Shown here piece by piece: positions 1 through 4,516 of a DNA stretch of 7,037 nt (the stretch's first letter is position 1; every line of letters begins with the position of its first letter). The notes beneath the pieces are model-generated. The model had not been told where the DNA came from, did no database searches, and saw only the letters and a list, made by a program, of their open reading frames with translations. The position numbers and the translations under genes are program-made. The stretch is from Paracoccaceae bacterium (GTDB lineage: Bacteria; Pseudomonadota; Alphaproteobacteria; Rhodobacterales; Rhodobacteraceae), in assembly GCA_003561595.1 (NCBI GenBank), contig PWWF01000068.1, forward strand, positions 1-7,037, read 5' to 3'.

Positions 1-161
1 ACTGGACCCGCGCCGAACTGGTCACGCCAGAGCCGAAAAAAGCGATCTCGCTGCGCGTCGATCCCGATGTGCTGGACTTCTTCAAGTCACAGGGCCCCGG
101 CTACCAGACCCGCATGAACGCCGTCCTGCGCGCGTGGATGGAGGCGCAACTCAAGCGCTGA
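1..161 (+). CDS. BrnA-antitoxin-like / DUF4415 protein, C-terminal part (5' end outside window)
   Basis: Reading from base 3 gives 52 residues and a TGA stop at 159-161. The pattern K-K-A-I-S-L-R-V-D, then P-D-V-L-D-F-F-K, then [14 protein letters not shown], is the characteristic end of the DUF4415/BrnA antitoxin family: a beta strand followed by two helices of a ribbon-helix-helix DNA-binding fold, with a G-x-G-Y-Q-T-R turn. Family members that sit next to a BrnT toxin neutralise it and repress their own operon. Many alphaproteobacterial DUF4415 genes stand alone, and no brnT is visible because the upstream side is cut off. Calling it an antitoxin is therefore inference; the family assignment is fairly firm. 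It is the only plus-strand gene and converges on hslV, with its last 11 bases overlapping the end of hslV. Confidence 0.8.
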   Translation, partial: WTRAELVTPEPKKAISLRVDPDVLDFFKSQGPGYQTRMNAVLRAWMEAQLKR

Positions 162-702
162 TCTTCTCCACAGTCAGGTTGCCATTGGTATAGACGCAGA
201 TATCAGACGCAATCGCCATCGCCCGCCGCGCCACCTCTTCCGCTGAAAGCTCACTCGCCATCAACCCGCGCGCAGCGGCCAAAGCGAAATTCCCACCCGA
301 GCCGATTGCCGCAACGTCATGCTCCGGCTCCAGCACATCACCCGCGCCAGTGATCACGAACAGATCGCGCCCATCCGTGACGATCAGCATCGCCTCCAGC
401 TTTTGCAGATACTTGTCGGTGCGCCAGTCCTTGGCCAACTCCACTGCCGCCCGCGCCAGTTGTCCTGGCGTGGCCTCCAGCTTCGCCTCCAGCCGCTCCA
501 GCAGGGTGAAGGCATCGGCGGTCGAGCCTGCAAAGCCCGCCACCACCTCTTTCCCGCCGGGCGACAGTCTGCGGACCTTGCGCGCAGACCCCTTTATCAC
601 GGTCTGGCCAAGCGATACCTGGCCATCCCCTGCCACCACGACCTTGCCACCGCGGCGCACCGCGATAATGGTCGTGCCATGCCAGCCGGGAAAATCACCC
701 AC
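151..702 (-). CDS. hslV: ATP-dependent protease HslUV, peptidase subunit HslV (ClpQ)
   Basis: HslV is the N-terminal-threonine peptidase (proteasome beta-subunit fold) that forms a double hexamer capped by the HslU ATPase and degrades unfolded or regulatory proteins in the cytoplasm. The 183-residue product matches the family throughout: the active-site stretch G-T-T-I-I-A-V-R at 9-16, A-G-D-G-Q at 24-28, the K-V-R-R-L segment at 42-46 and the I-G-S-G-G loop at 133-137. If Thr10 is the mature nucleophile, Asp26, Lys42 and Ser135 fall at the expected catalytic positions. The nine residues before Thr10 (M-G-D-F-P-G-W-H-G) are an extension absent from E. coli HslV but, from memory, usual in Rhodobacterales; they must be removed for activity. 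The start is GTG at 702: an in-frame TGA lies at 714-712, no other start codon lies between, and GAAGG at 713-709 is a ribosome site 6 nt ahead. hslU is not adjacent in this window; the opposite-strand gene follows instead. Confidence 0.96.
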   Translation of the reverse strand: MGDFPGWHGTTIIAVRRGGKVVVAGDGQVSLGQTVIKGSARKVRRLSPGGKEVVAGFAGSTADAFTLLERLEAKLEATPGQLARAAVELAKDWRTDKYLQKLEAMLIVTDGRDLFVITGAGDVLEPEHDVAAIGSGGNFALAAARGLMASELSAEEVARRAMAIASDICVYTNGNLTVEKISA

Positions 703-708
703 CTTACA

Positions 709-713
709 CCTTC
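709..713 (-). promoter_or_regulatory. hslV ribosome binding site
   Basis: GAAGG on the minus strand lies 6 nt before the GTG start of hslV. It supports this start over any downstream one, since the next in-frame Met codon is near residue 105, far inside the fold. The site sits in the tail of the intergenic motif at 709-744. Confidence 0.65.
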
Positions 714-744
714 ATCTTGCCCAAAATACTCCCGCCGGAGGCGC
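709..744 (-). repeat. Rhodobacteraceae-type intergenic motif (CTCCGGCGGGAGTATTTT plus purine-rich tail)
   Basis: On the minus strand the spacer ahead of hslV reads GCGCCTCCGGCGGGAG, then TATTTTGGGC, then AAGATGAAGG. I recall very similar sequences occurring many times between genes of Rhodobacteraceae genomes, often just ahead of a start codon; only one copy is present here, so repetition cannot be shown in this window. Two mutually exclusive small hairpins are possible: CTCC (740-737) with GGAG (732-729), or CGCC (743-740) with GGCG (736-733). The first is followed by TATTTT (728-723), which resembles a weak terminator, but the tail supplies the hslV ribosome site, so it may equally be a 5' leader or mRNA-processing element. 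Its role is unknown to me. Confidence 0.5.
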
Positions 745-765
745 ATCTCACGGTCGGGCGGAACG

Positions 766-797
766 CTGCGGGGGCGCGCCTGTGCCCGCCCCCTCAG
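766..797 (-). other. Strong GC-rich hairpin just after trxA (no U-tract)
   Basis: On the minus strand an inverted repeat starts 4 nt after the trxA stop. The left arm at 797-784 (CTGAGGGGGCGGGC) pairs with the right arm at 779-766 (GCGCGCCCCCGCAG) over 14 positions with two mismatches (A794/G769 and G786/G777), around the four-base loop ACAG at 783-780. The pairing is almost entirely G-C. No run of T follows, so it is not a canonical intrinsic terminator. The plausible roles are protection of the trxA mRNA 3' end from exonucleases, or partial attenuation before hslV. The pairing is seen directly; the role is inferred. Confidence 0.6.
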
Positions 798-801
798 ACA
801 G

Positions 802-1122
802 TCACACTTCGCTGTCGATCCAGCTTTGCAGCGCCGATTTCGGGGCCGCGCCGACCTTGTTGGACACGACCTGCCCATCCTTGAACATGAACAGCGCCGG
901 GATCCCGCGAATGCCCATGGAGGCGGCGGTATCCGGGTTCTCGTCCACATTCACCTTGGCAATCTTGATCCGGCCCTCATATTCCGAGGACAGTTCCTCC
1001 AGCGCGGGGCCGATCTGCTTGCAGGGCCCGCACCATTCGGCCCAGAAATCGACGATCACGGGGATGTCGGACTGGCGCACTTCGGCGTCAAAGGTGGAAT
1101 CGGTGACAGCAATCGTGGCCAT
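802..1122 (-). CDS. trxA: Thioredoxin TrxA
   Basis: This is a 106-residue cytoplasmic thioredoxin, the usual length for bacterial TrxA. It reduces disulfides in client proteins such as ribonucleotide reductase and peroxiredoxins and is itself recycled by thioredoxin reductase. The active site W-C-G-P-C-K is at 30-35 (Cys31 and Cys34), the buried aspartate is Asp25 in V-D-F-W-A, and the cis-proline is Pro75 in R-G-I-P-A-L. The ATG at 1122 is chosen because GGAGG (1132-1128) lies 5 nt ahead of it. A longer reading starting at TTG (1134) would overlap that ribosome site and add four residues atypical for the family. The stop is TGA at 804-802. The gene follows addA by 34 nt on the same strand, so it is probably co-transcribed with addBA, although an abundant thioredoxin would be expected to have its own promoter too; I see no convincing one in the short gap. 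Confidence 0.97.
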   Translation of the reverse strand: MATIAVTDSTFDAEVRQSDIPVIVDFWAEWCGPCKQIGPALEELSSEYEGRIKIAKVNVDENPDTAASMGIRGIPALFMFKDGQVVSNKVGAAPKSALQSWIDSEV

Positions 1123-1127
1123 GGGCC

Positions 1128-1132
1128 CCTCC
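1128..1132 (-). promoter_or_regulatory. trxA ribosome binding site
   Basis: A perfect GGAGG lies 5 nt before the ATG at 1122 and fixes the trxA start there rather than at the TTG at 1134, which would place the site inside the coding region. Confidence 0.85.
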
Positions 1133-1156
1133 AATCTGATGTGTTTCGAGTGCTAC

Positions 1157-4100
1157 CTATGCCTGCGCCGCGCGGGTTTCAAGCGCCGCGCGCGCAAGGG
1201 CGGGTTCAATCAGACCGGGTGGCAGGTCCATCAGCCGCGCCTGGGCCGTCCAGAGCAGCGCCACGCGCACCGAATGCCCCGGCCAGACCTGCCGGATCAG
1301 CGCGGCATAGGCCCCCATCTGGCGCAGCAATCCTTCGGGTGTCGCCGCAGGTGTGTCGGGCACGATCCGGTTCGATTTGTAATCGACTGCCAGCACTGCG
1401 CCGTCACTGACCACCAGCCGGTCGATCACCCCATAGGCGGGCTGGCCCCAGAGCGTGCCTGCAATCTCGACCTCGGCCAGAGTGTCCGGCGCGAACAGAT
1501 GCGCCAGTCCGGGGGCGGCCAGAACGCCCTCGGCCTCGGCCAGCAAATCATCCAGATCGCGCGGCACCCCCTCGGCACTGCTGCCCAGAAGCGCGCGCGC
1601 ACGCTCCAACCGGCCATCAGCGGGCCAATGTGGCAGATGTTCCAGCAGCAGATGCAATTGCGTGCCGCGCAGCAACGCCGCCTCGCTGCCTGTCGCTTCC
1701 AGACCGGCCGCAGGCTCTCCCGGCAGGGCCTTGGCCCCGCCCAGTTGCGAGGGCGAGAGGAGCTGCGCCTCGCGTCCCGCCGGGGTAGCAGACACGCGGT
1801 AGAGCGCGGGCAAGGCCGGGACAGGGCGGCCTTCTGCGCCCGCCGCGACAACCGCCTCGGCAGGCCAGTCCTGATGCTCATGGCGCAGCCCCGGCCCTGT
1901 CGGGCTGTCAAGGCGGGCCGCGCCTGCGTGGCGCAGTCCCTCGGCCACACGGTTATGCCAGCACTCCTCGTTTTTTGCCTCGCCCGCGCCGGCCACGATC
2001 AGCCAGCTTTCGGCGCGCGTCATCGCAACATACAAAAGCCGCGCATCTTCCTGCGCGCGCAATTCGGCTGCCGCGTCAAGCTCGGCCTGCAGCGCGGGCG
2101 GGGTGTCCGCGCTGACCCCGCGCCAGGCGGGGATGCCCTCAAGCGTCACGATCTGCCGCCGGTCCTGCGCCCGCCTGTCTGCCGTGTCCGGCAGGATCAC
2201 GACAGGCGATTCCAGCCCCTTCGCGCCATGCACCGTCATCACCCGCAACCGCCCGCCAGCTGCGCCCAATTCGCGCTTGATCTGCACATCGCCATGGTCC
2301 AGCCAACTCAGGAATCCGGTCAGGCTGGGGGTTTCCATCTGCTCATAGGCCAGTGCCTGTGCCAGCATCGCGTCGATGCCATCCTCGGCCTCGGGCCCCA
2401 GCCGCGCGATCAGACGCCGCCGCCCGTCATGGCGCGTCAGCACCCGCTCGATCAGTTCATAGGGACGCAGGAAATCGACCTGCCCCAGCAGATCGTTCAG
2501 CATGTCGCGCGTTGCCTGATCGCCGCTTTCGCGCAGCCGCCGCCACAAGAATGCGCCCTCGCGGCCATGCGCCAGCCGGAACAGCGCATCCTCGGACCAG
2601 CCGAAAAGTGGTGAGCGCAGGCTGGCGGCCAGCGACAGATCATCCTCGGGCGTGTCCAGAAAGGCCAGGAGCGCGCTCAGATCGCGCACCGCCATCTCGC
2701 CCCCCAGTCGCAGCCGGTCGGCGCCCGCAATCTCCAGCCCCTGCGCCTTGCAGGCGGCGATGATTTCGTGAAACAGCGTGTTGCGTCGCCGCACAAGGAT
2801 CAGCACATCGCCTTCATGCATCGCGCGCGCGCCACCGCGATGCGGGATCGGGGTGCGCGCATCGATCAGGCGGCGCAACTCGGCGGCGATGGTGCGGGCC
2901 AGTTGCCGGTGATGATGCTCTTCTGCCAGCACATCGACCGGGTCATACCATGCGGGCGGGTCGCTCTTGTCGGGCGGGGGCACAAGCGGCCACAGATCCA
3001 CCCGCCCCGGCGTCTCCGCGAAAAACGCGATATGCTGCGGCGCACCGCCCAGCCCGGTATCTGCGGGCGGGCGAAAGGTCTGATCGACACTGCGCAGCAC
3101 CGCGTCCGAGGACCGGAAAGAATGCGCCAGTTCGGCCTCGTTCAAACGCAGGCCCACATGGGCAAGACGGTCGCGAAACTGCGCCTGCATGGCGTCGAAC
3201 ACCGCCAGATCGGCCCCCTGAAAGGAATAGATCGACTGTTTCTTGTCCCCCACCACGAACAGCGTGCGGCGGGCATCGCGCGCCCCCACGCCCGAGGTAA
3301 ATTCCTGCGCCAGATGCTCGATCACCCGCCACTGACCGGGGGCAGTATCCTGCGCCTCATCGACCAGAATGTGATCGACCCCGCCATCCAGCTTGTAGAG
3401 CACCCATTGCGCCACGGATGGATCGGTCAGCAACTGCCCCGCGCGCGCGATCAGATCGTCGAAATCCAGCCATCCGCGCGCGGCCTTGGCCGCTTCCAGC
3501 CGTGGCAGAAACGCGCGGGCAAAACGATGCAGCGCCATGCTTTGCCAATATGCGCCAAACGCGACCCGCAAGGGTCGCGCCTCCTCCACACGCTCCATCA
3601 AGGCATGAAACGGGTCCAGCAACCGGTCCAGCTTGCGCCGCGTGGTTTTCGTGGGATAGCGGTCAAGCTTGGCACAAAAGGCCCGCGCCCCGGTCTTGTA
3701 CAGGAATTCCGCTTCCAGCGCGCCCAGCAGGTCCAGATCAGGCGTCGTGAAATCCAGCTTGCGCAAACGCTCCGCCGATTGCATGTCCGTAGTGCTGCCA
3801 AGCTCCAGATAGGGCAACACATCCGCCATCAGCGCAGCCTCGCCGCCCCGAAAGACCCGGCCCAGCAAGCGGTCCTGGTCCATACCCTCGGGCAGGCCAA
3901 GCGCCGCGCGCAGCGCGGCGCCCGGCTCCGTCCCGGCGAAACGCGCTGCATTCCCGACAATCTCGCGCAGCAGATCATCCAGATCCGCACCCGTGAACAC
4001 CATCGCCAGCGCATCCAGCGCGGGGCGGTCCGGCCCTTCGGCCATGGCATCCAGCACCTCTTCGCGCAGCAGCCGGGAGGAACGCTCATCCATCTCGGTG

Positions 4101-4516
4101 AAAGCCGGGGACAGCCCGGCCTCCAGCGGAAAGCGGCGCAAAAGCGCGGCGCAGAAACTGTGGATCGTCTGGATCTTCAACCCGCCCGGCGTCTCGATCG
4201 CGCGCGCAAACAGGCGCCGCGCCGCCGCAAGCGAGGGGCCGGGCGCTTCGTCAATTTTCGCCAGTTCCGCGCGCAATTCGGCCTCGGGCAGCATTGCCCA
4301 GCCGCCCAGCAGTTTGAACAGCCGGTTCTGCATCTCGCTGGCGGCGGCCTTGGTGTAGGTCAGACACAGGATGCGCTGCGGCTCTACCCCGCGCAGCAAC
4401 AGCCGCGCCACCCGGTCGGTCAGCACCTTGGTCTTGCCCGATCCGGCATTGGCCGACAGCCAGGTCGAGGCCAGCGGATCGGACGCGCGATTCTGCGCCA
4501 GCGTCGCCTCATCCAT
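1157..4516 (-). CDS. addA: Double-strand break repair helicase-nuclease subunit AddA (alphaproteobacterial type)
   Basis: AddA is the UvrD/Rep-like (SF1A) 3'-5' helicase and nuclease subunit of AddAB, which unwinds and trims broken DNA ends to yield 3' single strands for RecA. All helicase motifs are visible in the 1119 residues: Walker A S-A-N-A-G-S-G-K-T at 21-29, motif Ia at 51-61, Q-T-I-H-S-F-C at 116-122, Walker B D-E-A-Q-D at 386-390, V-G-D-K-K-Q-S-I-Y-S-F-Q-G-A-D at 422-436, H-S-F-R-S at 465-469, T-V-H-G-A-K-G-L-E at 761-769 and Y-V-A-M-T-R-A at 829-835. After an Ala/Pro/Gly-rich stretch (about 885-945) comes a RecB-family nuclease domain: G-T-Q-L-H-L-L-L-E (His955, Glu959), Asp1032 in V-I-D-R-L, D-Y-K at 1045-1047, and Q-M-G-A-Y at 1066-1070, so the nuclease looks active. 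The ATG is preceded by GGAGG with 7 nt spacing. The first 8 bases overlap the end of addB, indicating translational coupling. The stop is TAG at 1159-1157. Confidence 0.97.
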   Translation of the reverse strand: MDEATLAQNRASDPLASTWLSANAGSGKTKVLTDRVARLLLRGVEPQRILCLTYTKAAASEMQNRLFKLLGGWAMLPEAELRAELAKIDEAPGPSLAAARRLFARAIETPGGLKIQTIHSFCAALLRRFPLEAGLSPAFTEMDERSSRLLREEVLDAMAEGPDRPALDALAMVFTGADLDDLLREIVGNAARFAGTEPGAALRAALGLPEGMDQDRLLGRVFRGGEAALMADVLPYLELGSTTDMQSAERLRKLDFTTPDLDLLGALEAEFLYKTGARAFCAKLDRYPTKTTRRKLDRLLDPFHALMERVEEARPLRVAFGAYWQSMALHRFARAFLPRLEAAKAARGWLDFDDLIARAGQLLTDPSVAQWVLYKLDGGVDHILVDEAQDTAPGQWRVIEHLAQEFTSGVGARDARRTLFVVGDKKQSIYSFQGADLAVFDAMQAQFRDRLAHVGLRLNEAELAHSFRSSDAVLRSVDQTFRPPADTGLGGAPQHIAFFAETPGRVDLWPLVPPPDKSDPPAWYDPVDVLAEEHHHRQLARTIAAELRRLIDARTPIPHRGGARAMHEGDVLILVRRRNTLFHEIIAACKAQGLEIAGADRLRLGGEMAVRDLSALLAFLDTPEDDLSLAASLRSPLFGWSEDALFRLAHGREGAFLWRRLRESGDQATRDMLNDLLGQVDFLRPYELIERVLTRHDGRRRLIARLGPEAEDGIDAMLAQALAYEQMETPSLTGFLSWLDHGDVQIKRELGAAGGRLRVMTVHGAKGLESPVVILPDTADRRAQDRRQIVTLEGIPAWRGVSADTPPALQAELDAAAELRAQEDARLLYVAMTRAESWLIVAGAGEAKNEECWHNRVAEGLRHAGAARLDSPTGPGLRHEHQDWPAEAVVAAGAEGRPVPALPALYRVSATPAGREAQLLSPSQLGGAKALPGEPAAGLEATGSEAALLRGTQLHLLLEHLPHWPADGRLERARALLGSSAEGVPRDLDDLLAEAEGVLAAPGLAHLFAPDTLAEVEIAGTLWGQPAYGVIDRLVVSDGAVLAVDYKSNRIVPDTPAATPEGLLRQMGAYAALIRQVWPGHSVRVALLWTAQARLMDLPPGLIEPALARAALETRAAQA

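Noticed and set aside
723..728. TATTTT on the minus strand as a -10 box for an hslV promoter.
   Set aside because: No convincing -35 element lies at the proper distance upstream, and the hexamer belongs to the intergenic motif, which has other explanations.
1123..1134. A TTG start four codons upstream for trxA, giving 110 residues.
   Set aside because: The added codons are the ribosome binding site itself (GGAGGGG), and the ATG at 1122 gives the standard 106-residue length.
350..2614. A 754-codon open frame on the plus strand opposite hslV, trxA and addA.
   Set aside because: It spans three recognisable genes and two intergenic gaps on the other strand, and its translation is rich in Arg, Gln, Pro and Ala without any recognisable motif. 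It is what GC-rich codon bias leaves open antisense to real genes.
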